From Candidatus Helarchaeota archaeon (GTDB lineage: Archaea; Asgardarchaeota; Lokiarchaeia; Helarchaeales; HEL-GB-A), in NCBI GenBank assembly GCA_013375455.1, contig JABXJT010000011.1:25481-89480 (forward strand): DNA of 64,000 nucleotides. The letters run 5' to 3'. The number at the start of each line of letters is the position of its first letter. Position 1 is the stretch's first letter. Below the pieces are notes generated by a model. That model was not told the origin of the DNA. It did no database searches and saw only the letters and a list, made by a program, of their open reading frames with translations. Of this stretch, positions 7,984-16,141 are shown in pieces. Position numbers and translations under genes: made by a program.

Positions 7984-9060
7984 TTGTTTGAAGACCCGAA
8001 TCAAAAGATTAAAGGCGATATTTTCATCAAGCGAAATCCCCCTAAAGATGAATCCATTAAAGGATTGTATGAAATCTTTCTTGCTTATTTCAATGAAGAA
8101 CTTGGGCACGTTCCCCTTTTCACTTACCCCGCACATTTAAAAGATGATAAAGATGAGTGTCGCATCATTTCAATCCACTCGATTTGGTGGTTGGATACTG
8201 AAACGCAGAAAGATTTGGAACATGTTGATTTAGAATATAGCGGGAGGAACTATTTAGCTACCAAATTTAGGGCAAAATCTTTTCGAGAAAAATCCCGGAG
8301 TGGCCTAAAAACCGAAACCCCTGAAACCTTCGTGCTCATTACCAGCGTCCCTATAACTTTAACACCCTTTGGAACCAGTATGCTTAGTACGATCTTTCAA
8401 CAAATACAAGAAATCAAGGATGACCTATACATTTTAATTGAGAAGGAATTGGCCAGTGTAAAACCACTTAAAAGCCAGCAAGATAAGGAAAATATCAAGA
8501 AGGGAGCAGGAATAGAAGCCAAATTATTACAGATTTGTGAAGAATCCATTCCCGATATCACTACAGATGTTCTCGAGACACTCATCAATGTAGATAACGT
8601 AGATCAACAAAACCTGGCATATCTTTTGTTGGATGATCTCCATGATCTCCATTTTATAGAACCTGCAACCAGAGAATTTGACGTTACTCAGTCTGAGGCA
8701 AAAATCGAAGAGCCTACCGCCCGTGAGAGTGAAGTTTTTAAACGGAAAATAGAAATTAAAAACATTTCACTTATGGATGATGATCGTAAATTAAAAATCA
8801 CGATTAAAAACATTTCAGACCGTGATTTAAGTAACATAACAATCCGAATTACTCATATTCAAGAATTTTTTGAAACCGCCTCCTGGCATACCACGATAGA
8901 TACGTGGTATTCGGATGAAGAGCTCATTTTCCAATATCCTAGAATATTTGGCGAAAATAATGATGAATATATGCTTCGAATTGAAGATCAAACGGGAAAA
9001 CTTCTTGTAAAGAAAATTTCATTTCATGATTTCAAACCAAAGAGGAGTGAAGAAAAATGA
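7984..9060 (+). CDS. Longin-like protein with C-terminal shared beta-sandwich module
   Basis: 358 aa, starting at TTG 7984. Residues about 25-160 look like a mixed alpha/beta domain reminiscent of longin folds (YEIFLAYFNEELGHVPLF, then a beta stretch ending in VLITSVPITL and a long helix). This assignment is weak. Residues about 180-235 are helical. Residues 252-352 form a beta-rich module (KITIKNIS, RITHIQEFFE, TWYSDEELIFQYPR) clearly related to the C-terminus of the FrhB-like protein at 9983. It shares EFFE, a W-rich strand and the EEL-F-YPR block with it. The stop overlaps the start of the next CBS gene by ATGA. Function unknown; the tail suggests a common binding partner for several operon products. 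Confidence 0.65.
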   Translation: MFEDPNQKIKGDIFIKRNPPKDESIKGLYEIFLAYFNEELGHVPLFTYPAHLKDDKDECRIISIHSIWWLDTETQKDLEHVDLEYSGRNYLATKFRAKSFREKSRSGLKTETPETFVLITSVPITLTPFGTSMLSTIFQQIQEIKDDLYILIEKELASVKPLKSQQDKENIKKGAGIEAKLLQICEESIPDITTDVLETLINVDNVDQQNLAYLLLDDLHDLHFIEPATREFDVTQSEAKIEEPTARESEVFKRKIEIKNISLMDDDRKLKITIKNISDRDLSNITIRITHIQEFFETASWHTTIDTWYSDEELIFQYPRIFGENNDEYMLRIEDQTGKLLVKKISFHDFKPKRSEEK

Positions 9061-9932
9061 AACGCATTTCTGTTCAGGACATAATGGCGCGCAAAGTAAT
9101 TGGCGTTGATTATGAAACCAAGGTGGATGAGATAATCAAAATAATGGGCGAAAAAAAAATCGGCAGTATTGTAATTTTAGATAAAGAGAAACCAGTCGGA
9201 ATGATTACTATACGTCAGCTTTTACAAATTGCCGAGAAATGCACGCCACCTGCTTCTCTTAAAGCGGGAGATGTTATGAGTTCACCTGTAATAACGGTGC
9301 AGCCTAATGTTAATCTCCGCCAAGCATCAATATTAATGCTTCAAAAGGGGATCAAAAAACTCGTTGTGGAGGAGAATGGAAAATTAATTGGGTTACTCAC
9401 AACCACCGATATTGAACGCGTTTTTATTCCACTTAATTCTGTTTTCGACATTTTAAAAGATGAATCAGCTATGAGTGTGGCTTTGCGCGAAGAATTTCAA
9501 AAAGATATGGAACAGAAATTAGTGGAAGAACTAATGACTAAAGATGTTAAAACCATCACGATTTCAATGAAAATAAATGAAATTGCGAAAATTATGAATC
9601 AAACGAAAATTGGTAGCTTAATTGTAACAAAAGATGAAAAAGCTATAGGAATTGTCACTGATGTAGATATTATGAGACGCATAATGAATTTCGGTCTGGA
9701 TCCTTGCTCCGTGACAGCTGAGGAAGCAATGGAAGATCTCGTGACAATCTTCCCAAAAGATTCACTCAAAAGCGCAGTTGAAAAGATGATTGACAAAACC
9801 GTTAAAAAATTAGGCGTAATCGATTCGAATGAAGCCTTAGTTGGGATAATAACTACGACTGATTTCCTCGTTTATTACCGATCCTTGCTATTCCGTCCAA
9901 AAATTTTAGATAAAATTAAGAGGAATATTTAA
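9057..9932 (+). CDS. Four-CBS-domain protein
   Basis: 291 aa with four CBS domains in two Bateman modules. The repeats begin near residues 6 (DIMARKVIGVDYETKVDEII), 75 (DVMSSPVITVQPNVNLRQAS), 158 (ELMTKDVKTITISMKINEIA) and 224 (EAMEDLVTIFPKDSLKSAV). Each is followed by a GMI/GLL/GIV/GII core strand. Start ATG overlaps the upstream stop by ATGA, so translation is coupled. No enzyme domain is fused. Such proteins usually sense AMP, ATP or S-adenosyl compounds and regulate an associated enzyme or transporter. With the two-domain CBS protein at 7520, the operon carries six CBS domains. Confidence 0.9.
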   Translation: MKRISVQDIMARKVIGVDYETKVDEIIKIMGEKKIGSIVILDKEKPVGMITIRQLLQIAEKCTPPASLKAGDVMSSPVITVQPNVNLRQASILMLQKGIKKLVVEENGKLIGLLTTTDIERVFIPLNSVFDILKDESAMSVALREEFQKDMEQKLVEELMTKDVKTITISMKINEIAKIMNQTKIGSLIVTKDEKAIGIVTDVDIMRRIMNFGLDPCSVTAEEAMEDLVTIFPKDSLKSAVEKMIDKTVKKLGVIDSNEALVGIITTTDFLVYYRSLLFRPKILDKIKRNI

Positions 9933-9982
9933 ATAAGATTTGTTAAAAACTTTGAAAAAAAAGCCGCTTTGGTGAGCTGATA

Positions 9983-11479
9983 ATGGTTGAAATAAAAACT
10001 GCGTTCGACGAGTTACAAGAGCGAATGAAAGGTAGCAAGGATTCTTTTGGGCGTCTAATGCGTGAAGTTGTTAGTACAGGCGTATGTACTCATTGCGGCG
10101 CATGTGTAGGCACCTGTGATTTTATAGATTGGGATGAAGTTACTGAAAAACCTAATTTGGTTGGGAAATGTACTGGCTGTGGGGTTTGTTACATGCAATG
10201 CCCCAGAACAATAGTTGCGCCACGAGACCTTGTCGGGCGCTACCAAGCCGCCTACACTGGCCGTGCAAACCCGGAATTTGGAATCAAGGGACAAGATGGA
10301 GGTATTGTAACTGCGCTTCTTCTTTACGCACTAGATAAAAAGCTAATTGATGCTGCTGTAGTAACTGGTAAAAGCTCTGAGGAGCCATGGAAACCAGAAG
10401 CAAAAATAGTAACAACAAAAGAAGAACTTCTGAAAACATCAGGTTCAATTTATAGCCATAGTCAGACATTAATTGGTTTATTGGAAGCAATAAAACAAGG
10501 CCACCATTCAATCGGCTTTGTAGGAACCCCATGTAATGTTGATGCAGTATATAAGATGTGGAGAGCACCATTTGGACTGGTCCGCATGTATATGAGAGCG
10601 AATATCCTCGTAATTGGTCTATTTTGTATGGATTCCTTTTCACATGAAGGGTTAAAAGCCTTTTTGGAATTAAAAAAGATAGACATAGGTGATATCGAAA
10701 AGTGCGCAATTTCGAAAGGGAAAATGCAATTTATTCAGAAGAACGGAGAGATCTTGGCAGTTCGAGTTCATGATCTTGATAGATATCGATCTTCAAGTTG
10801 CTCCTATTGCACTGATTTAACTTCTGAAAATGCAGACATTTCTGTTGGTAGTGTTGGGTCTCCTGATGGTTATTCCACAATCCTCGCGCGAACCGGGATA
10901 GGAATAGAGGTTTTGTTAGATGCTGCTGAAGCTGGCTATCTCGAAATCGAACCATTGCCAAGAAATAAAATGAAGTGGGTCTTTAATCTGGCGCGTATGA
11001 AGAAAGCACAATTATATACGGTGCGAACACGAAGGCGATATATCCTTGGATATGAGGAGCCGGGTGTTGCTACTCCGGGTGGCGAATTAGCGAAGGCACC
11101 GGAAGAAGTAAAAGATACAGGAACCATTATCAAGGATGCAGCTGCAAGAACCAAAATAATAAAATTCTCAGGATTAGATTTATCACTCGACCGAAAAGAA
11201 ATAGAATTTAAATTAATTAACAATTCTGGAAATAGTCTTGAGAACATTCAAGTTAAAATCTCACACGTTACCGAGTTTTTCGAGGATCATAAATGGTTTA
11301 CTAACATTAACGTATGGTATCCCTTTGAGGAACTTGAATTCTCTTATCCTAGAGTCCAAGAAAGTGACGAATATGAATATTTATGTGAGATTAAAGATCA
11401 ACTCGGTACTATCTATACCAGAAAAATAGATGTTAAGAAATTGCTTGCTAAATTAGAAAAAGCAAAAGAATCAAAGTAA
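9983..11479 (+). CDS. FrhB-type F420 iron-sulfur flavoprotein with C-terminal beta-sandwich module
   Basis: 498 aa. Residues 30-80 carry a two-cluster ferredoxin (CTHCGACVGTC, CTGCGVCYMQCP). Residues about 85-345 are the FrhB/FpoF family core (GQDGGIVTALLLYAL, GTPCNVDAVYKM, IGLFCMDSFSHEG). Residues 389-488 form a beta-sandwich module shared with the proteins at 7984 and, more distantly, 12483 (KISHVTEFFE, VWYPFEELEFSYPR). The N-terminal winged helix of its paralogue at 2396 is absent. It should exchange electrons with F420, but no Hdr or hydrogenase subunit lies in this operon. The neighbours are CBS and GTPase genes, so a sensory or regulated redox role is possible. Confidence 0.88.
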   Translation: MVEIKTAFDELQERMKGSKDSFGRLMREVVSTGVCTHCGACVGTCDFIDWDEVTEKPNLVGKCTGCGVCYMQCPRTIVAPRDLVGRYQAAYTGRANPEFGIKGQDGGIVTALLLYALDKKLIDAAVVTGKSSEEPWKPEAKIVTTKEELLKTSGSIYSHSQTLIGLLEAIKQGHHSIGFVGTPCNVDAVYKMWRAPFGLVRMYMRANILVIGLFCMDSFSHEGLKAFLELKKIDIGDIEKCAISKGKMQFIQKNGEILAVRVHDLDRYRSSSCSYCTDLTSENADISVGSVGSPDGYSTILARTGIGIEVLLDAAEAGYLEIEPLPRNKMKWVFNLARMKKAQLYTVRTRRRYILGYEEPGVATPGGELAKAPEEVKDTGTIIKDAAARTKIIKFSGLDLSLDRKEIEFKLINNSGNSLENIQVKISHVTEFFEDHKWFTNINVWYPFEELEFSYPRVQESDEYEYLCEIKDQLGTIYTRKIDVKKLLAKLEKAKESK

Positions 11480-11540
11480 TTTTTTAAATTAGTAAGAAAA
11501 TCATTCAAATTAGAGAAAAAAGTATGAACTTATTGGAGGC

Positions 11541-12458
11541 ATGAATGTGAAAATCAGCTTAGTTGGATTAGCAGGTTGCGGTAAGACTAGCATTTATGGT
11601 ACCACATTTGCAGGCAAATCCCCAATAGAAACCAAAGATTTTGCCCCTACCGTAATGTATGAAGTACGACGCCACCCATATCTCGGTTTAAATGTAGCCA
11701 TTTTCGATTTTGGGGGACAAGCTCAATACAGAGATTCTTATCTAGAAAAACCCGAAATTTTCGCTGAAACTGATGTATTAATTCCGATTGTAGATTTGCA
11801 TGATGCTGCGAAATTTGAAACTGCAAAGGAATATTTCCTTAAAATCATGGATCTTTATGAAAAAAGTGTAAAAAAACCAATCATCATTATCTTTCTCCAC
11901 AAATACGATACAGAAGAATTCGATAAAGATCAGCTAGAGACCAACTTAAAGAAAGCAAAGGATATTTTTCCTAAGGCATTGGAAAAATGGAATCCCAAAG
12001 TGCAAATAACCTCCATATACGATCGCGAGAAATTATCGATGATTCTAAGAGATATTTTAGTTGCAAACTATGAGTCCCTTCAAGAACACGTCCAAAACGC
12101 AGAGAAGCAACTTGCAGAAATAAATGCGAAAATTATTGTAAGTGATGTTTCCGGGAATGTCATCGTTCATAATGTTCCAGGCATTTCGAGTGGATTACAA
12201 CTACGGGGTGACCTAAGAGATTTCATCAGTTCTTGTAATACTTTACGGGAAAATTTCTTCATGACAGATTCTGCAGTGTTCCAAGGCGAATCCGAGAAAT
12301 CTGAAAAACAGCTCGAATTACACGTCTTTAAATTCATCCTCTCGGTATTAATAATGCGTGGAAAAGATATTGACGTGGATTCCGAACAAAAAATTAAGAC
12401 CCTCTTGAAAGATATGAGGCTTTTTGCAGACTTGGTAGTCTCAGCACATAGTGATTAA
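11541..12458 (+). CDS. Rag/Gtr-like GTPase with roadblock-like C-terminal domain
   Basis: 305 aa. The G domain shows G1 GLAGCGKTS, G3 DFGGQ, G4 HKYD in place of NKxD, and SIYD after the last strand. HKxD and the TSI(Y/W)D motif are hallmarks of eukaryotic Rag/Gtr GTPases, which sit with Ragulator on lysosomes. Residues about 185-305 look like a roadblock/longin domain (AKIIVSDVSGNVIVHN, then helices), as in Rag proteins. A good Shine-Dalgarno (GGAGGC) precedes ATG 11541. Rag-family assignment is from motif recall; an alternative is a more general Arf/Rag-like Asgard GTPase. Its position between the FrhB-like and arrestin-like genes suggests a signalling module. Confidence 0.8.
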   Translation: MNVKISLVGLAGCGKTSIYGTTFAGKSPIETKDFAPTVMYEVRRHPYLGLNVAIFDFGGQAQYRDSYLEKPEIFAETDVLIPIVDLHDAAKFETAKEYFLKIMDLYEKSVKKPIIIIFLHKYDTEEFDKDQLETNLKKAKDIFPKALEKWNPKVQITSIYDREKLSMILRDILVANYESLQEHVQNAEKQLAEINAKIIVSDVSGNVIVHNVPGISSGLQLRGDLRDFISSCNTLRENFFMTDSAVFQGESEKSEKQLELHVFKFILSVLIMRGKDIDVDSEQKIKTLLKDMRLFADLVVSAHSD

Positions 12459-12482
12459 TTCAGTCCAGAACTTGAAGGATGA

Positions 12483-13646
12483 ATGATGCAAGCAGTAAAG
12501 ATAACTTCTGAACCCGAAGCATTTGTTGGAACTTCGGTAGTAGTTAAAAATACATTTAACCTACCTGAAGATGTAAAAATCTTTTGGGCCGGAAGTCGAA
12601 TTTACGCAAAGCGCTTATGCGGAAGAGATATTTTAATTTCCAAGGCGGATGTTTTTTGTGAGGGTCAGCTCGAAAAGGGGGAATACATAAGAGAAAAAAC
12701 CCTGCCCATCAGCACTCGAGTTCCGCCTTCCGTTAAGGAGCGGAATTTAGGTTATCGTATTCGGTCAGAAATTAGCATGGTAAAGCCAAGCACGAAATCT
12801 GAGGAAGAGTTCTTTTTTGCAGACAATCCCATTCTTTTGAAGGCAAGCCCTGGGAAAGGCGGGGATTTCCATCCAGTCGATTTATCCATAACAGGAATTA
12901 AAATTCATTTAGATAGAGACCATTTTCAGCCGGATGAAACCATAAGAATTGATTACGAATTAGAAAAATTCAAAAAATTCGAAGTAAATCTCGTGAAGGA
13001 TGCTAATATAACCTGCAACTGTCCCGATTACGCGCCTACCTGTGTTCACATTAAGCCTAAACCCCCCTCCGTAGAGAAAGCTGTAAAAGCCAGTAATTTG
13101 ACGCGAGGAACACTTCAAATTCTTCTTCCATCATTCCTAGAATTAACACATCGTTATCAGTGGGAACCGCCAGAAAAGACTCGATGGAAAGAAACCTTCG
13201 GGGATTACGTAAATTGGCTGCTAGAAGTGATTGGAACACGCACTTCAGGTGAAAACGTGAAATTACAGATTCCAATCACCATTTATAAGAAACCTTCTCC
13301 AGAAGATGGGGAATTATTCTCTTCCAAGCAGGCATCTGGACCCATTTTTCAAAAATTACTTGTTCCTGACTTAATCGATATAATACTCGCAGGTCGGGAT
13401 CAAAATCGCCTAATAATTGGTCTGCAAAACAACTCAAAAGAAGTCCTTAAGGGCGTCACCGTAATAATCATCCCCATTGAATCAGAATTCTTTGAGTTAC
13501 CACCGAATTTAACTGGCGTGAATGAGTGGAAACCCAAAACTGAAATCCAGGCATTCCATAATAACTTAGGGAAAACCATTAAAAATATCCAAGTCCTTAT
13601 TGAAGATAATAACGGCAATATCGTCAATAAACGTTTCAATTTATAA
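12483..13646 (+). CDS. Arrestin/Vps26-like beta-sandwich protein with shared C-terminal module
   Basis: 387 aa. Residues about 5-105 and 128-278 look like the two arrestin-type beta-sandwich domains (SVVVKNTFNLPEDVKIFWAG, GYRIRSEISMV, then DETIRIDYELEKFKKFEVNL and an interposed loop with CNCP and TCVH that may bind metal). Residues 293-387 form a beta module carrying NNSKEVLKGV and SEFFE, weakly matching the modules at 7984 and 9983. No signal peptide or membrane segment is present. Arrestin-fold proteins in Asgard archaea have been proposed as precursors of trafficking adaptors. Here the gene directly follows a Rag-like GTPase. Fold assignment is inference from pattern, not from a search. 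Confidence 0.6.
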   Translation: MMQAVKITSEPEAFVGTSVVVKNTFNLPEDVKIFWAGSRIYAKRLCGRDILISKADVFCEGQLEKGEYIREKTLPISTRVPPSVKERNLGYRIRSEISMVKPSTKSEEEFFFADNPILLKASPGKGGDFHPVDLSITGIKIHLDRDHFQPDETIRIDYELEKFKKFEVNLVKDANITCNCPDYAPTCVHIKPKPPSVEKAVKASNLTRGTLQILLPSFLELTHRYQWEPPEKTRWKETFGDYVNWLLEVIGTRTSGENVKLQIPITIYKKPSPEDGELFSSKQASGPIFQKLLVPDLIDIILAGRDQNRLIIGLQNNSKEVLKGVTVIIIPIESEFFELPPNLTGVNEWKPKTEIQAFHNNLGKTIKNIQVLIEDNNGNIVNKRFNL

Positions 13647-13676
13647 TTGAGAAGCTGATTTCTTCAATATAAGTAA

Positions 13677-13775
13677 GGGCCAGTGGTCTAGCTACTTCGA
13701 GCTAGCTCGAAGCTAGAATGGTGTGATTCTTGCCCGGGGCGCAAGAGATCGTGGGTTCAAATCCCATCTGGCCCA
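13677..13775 (+). tRNA. tRNA-Pro (GGG) with D-arm insertion
   Basis: Cloverleaf with acceptor stem GGGCCAG/CTGGCCC and discriminator A. The D stem is GTC/GAT with GG in the loop. The anticodon stem is CTTGC/GCAAG with a seven-base loop CCGGGGC (anticodon GGG at 13736-13738). The T arm is GTGGG-TTCAAAT-CCCAT. No CCA is encoded. The mature form would be 74 nt, but the gene is 99 nt because 25 extra bases sit in the D arm. The base before the anticodon is C rather than the near-universal U33. Acceptor, anticodon and T arms are intact, so it is likely functional. Confidence 0.88.
13692..13716 (+). other. 25-nt palindromic insertion in tRNA D arm (intron-like)
   Basis: The insertion contains a perfect 18-nt palindrome at 13695-13712 (7-bp stem, loop CTAG). 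It is bounded by CTAG copies, so the exact boundaries are ambiguous. On the precursor, 13687-13691 pairs with 13713-13717, leaving a 3-nt bulge CTA on the 5' side only. Removing 25 nt restores a normal D loop. This resembles a short archaeal tRNA intron with a relaxed helix-bulge motif at a non-anticodon site. A hypervariable D-loop extension that stays in the tRNA is the alternative. Confidence 0.55.
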
Positions 13776-13795
13776 CTCATTCCTTCTTAAAGGAG

Positions 13796-16030
13796 TTATT
13801 TGGGAATTGGAGGAATTTGGGTCAAGAACCGGTCGGGGCGATACAGGGATTCCACCGCTAAATAGGTACATATACCCGTCCAGAGATGTGGTATGCTGAT
13901 TCGTTGTTGAGCGATGCGTTCTGAATGCCCTGGCATCTTAATCCAGACATTGAGTTCTCCGTAGCAATCACTACCATTTATTGGCATTTCATTTACGATT
14001 ATTTTAATTCCTCGCTCGATAAGCGGTCGAATTTTCGATAATTTTGAGCTGATAATGCCCAATACGAACACACGTTCCCCGAGATAGTTGTAGAATAGAG
14101 GTTTCTTGGCGATATTCTCTTCAACCACTCCAACTAGCTCGTTAATGAGTACTTCAGCTCGCGGGTCATCATAACTTTCAAATACCGGAGCTGGAAACAA
14201 CACCCACCGTCCTCCTCGCCAGCCAATCTTTTTCATGATCGATTTGTCTTCAATCTTTTGAATAATTCCGTTCCGTAGTGCAATTGCTGATGCGTTCCAC
14301 CGTTCGATCAAGTTGGGATCAATGCCCCATCGACGTCCTGCATCCACCGCCGCAGCGAGCCCCGTCAGAATCGAAGCAGCCCCGTGTAAGGTGGCCTTAG
14401 GGCTTATATTATCATCCTCAAAACTTCGCTTTATCCACCCTTTACGCCTTTTAACATTACTTTCAATTGCATTCGCTGCGAGCTGGAGTGTTTCTAGACT
14501 TGCTTTCAGATATGCAGGTCGATCAGCTTCCCTAACAAACTGTTCATGCCGCCAGATATCCCAGACAATTAATGCGGTTTCATCAATCTCGAGAGGAATA
14601 ATCCAGAGACCTCCCTTTTTCCGCGTGGAAGTTGTGTATAAGTTAGCGTCCCAATGCCCGCGAGGGGAATAAAATGGGAATTTTACCCCCAGCAACCACG
14701 TTAAGCTAAAGGAAAGCCTATTTCTTCGTTGCGTGCGACAATAGAACTCGAGGTGTTGGTCAACCACCTCAGGGAACCCAGCGAGGTCAAGCGCAAGGTC
14801 AATAAATGCCCCATCGCGCGGCCAATCGTAGCGGTACGCAGGTTGCCGGGTTGGAGCAGCGACAATAGCCCCACTGCTACGATCACGACCAATGAAGAGA
14901 TTGCTTATTCCACGTTGGGATAGCCGCTTCTCTGCGGGTTTTGCTTGGGGTGGAATTTTTACCCGCTTCACCAAATCCATCCACGAATCGATTGTCTTTT
15001 GCTTAAGAACGTCTAACCCTTGCTTCCGAGCATCTAAAATGATTTTCACGCTTCCTACCGCAGTATCAGCTATAGCAGTGAGAATTATGACTTTCAGGCT
15101 ATCCTTTTTTAGAACACGTTCCAGACCTGCATCGACAGGACCAATAAATCCTCGATTTCCATTTAATTTCCCAGTTCGCGCGTTTTCATATGCCCCTACA
15201 GGTGCATTCTTGCTAACAGATCTTCCACGTCTATCTGCCCCGACCTGAAATCCATCGGATGGAGCGAGCATTCCCAGTGAAATGAAAATTCCTCCCTCAG
15301 GATATAGCTCATCGATCATTTCAGGGGATAATTCCTGGTCGAGTTGAGGTGCAAGCCGCCCCTTTTTCTTTGCATTTGGAAGAAAATATAGTACTACCGA
15401 TTTATTTGAGAAATACACTGCGGCAAACCCTCGTTTTTTCGAATCAGGTTTGCCCCAATTACGGTCTAGTTTATTCGAAGGGGCAAACGTGCCATAATAA
15501 AAGAAATTTTTTGCGGATGCTGCTTGAATTTGAAACTCTTGCACGAATAAATCGCCATACCAATCGACCCATTGACAGACTTCGATTTGAGCATCATTTC
15601 CCTGCAATTGCGTGCAAAGAATCGGGCCGCCATCAGGTACATATCGACGCGAGCTCGTCCAAGTTTCATCACCAAACCATCTTAAACTTCCATCTTGGAA
15701 ATAAATCCCTCCCTTCGCCCCCAACCCTGGGTAGACTTCATAAGGTCGTCCATATCTTCTCCAATCCAAGCTCGGGGCTTCCTTACCCCAACGCATATCC
15801 TTTGGGGAGAACCATCCCCTTAATCCTTGGGTTTTCGTGCAATAGCGTAAGTGATCGTAAAACGATAGCGTGGGCCATCTAAAATAAATTAACTCGCTCC
15901 ATGGGCTAACTCCAACCGTGAGCCTCCCATTCCCCAATGCTCCAGCCGCATTCGTCCCCCCACCAAGACTTTCAATGGAAATATTAAAATCTTCTGGTTG
16001 ATCCTCTAAACCATCATCATTTTCGGTCAT
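13796..16030 (-). CDS. GH15-type glucoamylase-like glycoside hydrolase
   Basis: 744 aa from ATG 16030, chosen because GGAGAG lies 10 nt upstream; an in-frame TTG at 16048 would add six residues. The catalytic (alpha/alpha)6 half shows RYDWPRDGAF, the ETALIVWDIWRH block that carries the general acid of family 15, and PHLWTGICTYLAVESL near the end. The N-terminal 260 residues are beta-rich, as in archaeal and bacterial glucoamylases and glucodextranases. No signal peptide is seen, so it is probably cytoplasmic and acts on glycogen-like alpha-glucans or oligosaccharides. Family is secure; substrate is not. It is divergent from the longin-membrane gene at 16142. Confidence 0.85.
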   Translation of the reverse strand: MTENDDGLEDQPEDFNISIESLGGGTNAAGALGNGRLTVGVSPWSELIYFRWPTLSFYDHLRYCTKTQGLRGWFSPKDMRWGKEAPSLDWRRYGRPYEVYPGLGAKGGIYFQDGSLRWFGDETWTSSRRYVPDGGPILCTQLQGNDAQIEVCQWVDWYGDLFVQEFQIQAASAKNFFYYGTFAPSNKLDRNWGKPDSKKRGFAAVYFSNKSVVLYFLPNAKKKGRLAPQLDQELSPEMIDELYPEGGIFISLGMLAPSDGFQVGADRRGRSVSKNAPVGAYENARTGKLNGNRGFIGPVDAGLERVLKKDSLKVIILTAIADTAVGSVKIILDARKQGLDVLKQKTIDSWMDLVKRVKIPPQAKPAEKRLSQRGISNLFIGRDRSSGAIVAAPTRQPAYRYDWPRDGAFIDLALDLAGFPEVVDQHLEFYCRTQRRNRLSFSLTWLLGVKFPFYSPRGHWDANLYTTSTRKKGGLWIIPLEIDETALIVWDIWRHEQFVREADRPAYLKASLETLQLAANAIESNVKRRKGWIKRSFEDDNISPKATLHGAASILTGLAAAVDAGRRWGIDPNLIERWNASAIALRNGIIQKIEDKSIMKKIGWRGGRWVLFPAPVFESYDDPRAEVLINELVGVVEENIAKKPLFYNYLGERVFVLGIISSKLSKIRPLIERGIKIIVNEMPINGSDCYGELNVWIKMPGHSERIAQQRISIPHLWTGICTYLAVESLYRPDRFLTQIPPIPK

Positions 16031-16141
16031 TGTAATAAATCTCTCCAATCATCATAGGAATTTATTTAATCAAATCTATTGGTCAACACTTTTTTATTTT
16101 ATTACTCATTCTTATGTGTTAATCACGGAGCTGATTGGGCT

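Noticed and set aside
10284..10709. 141-aa minus-strand ORF inside the FrhB-like gene
   Set aside because: Low-complexity Leu/Gln-rich shadow of a well-supported gene on the other strand.
13695..13712. Palindrome as a mobile-element end or terminator
   Set aside because: It lies inside an otherwise intact tRNA and its removal restores a standard cloverleaf, so an intron-like insertion explains it better.
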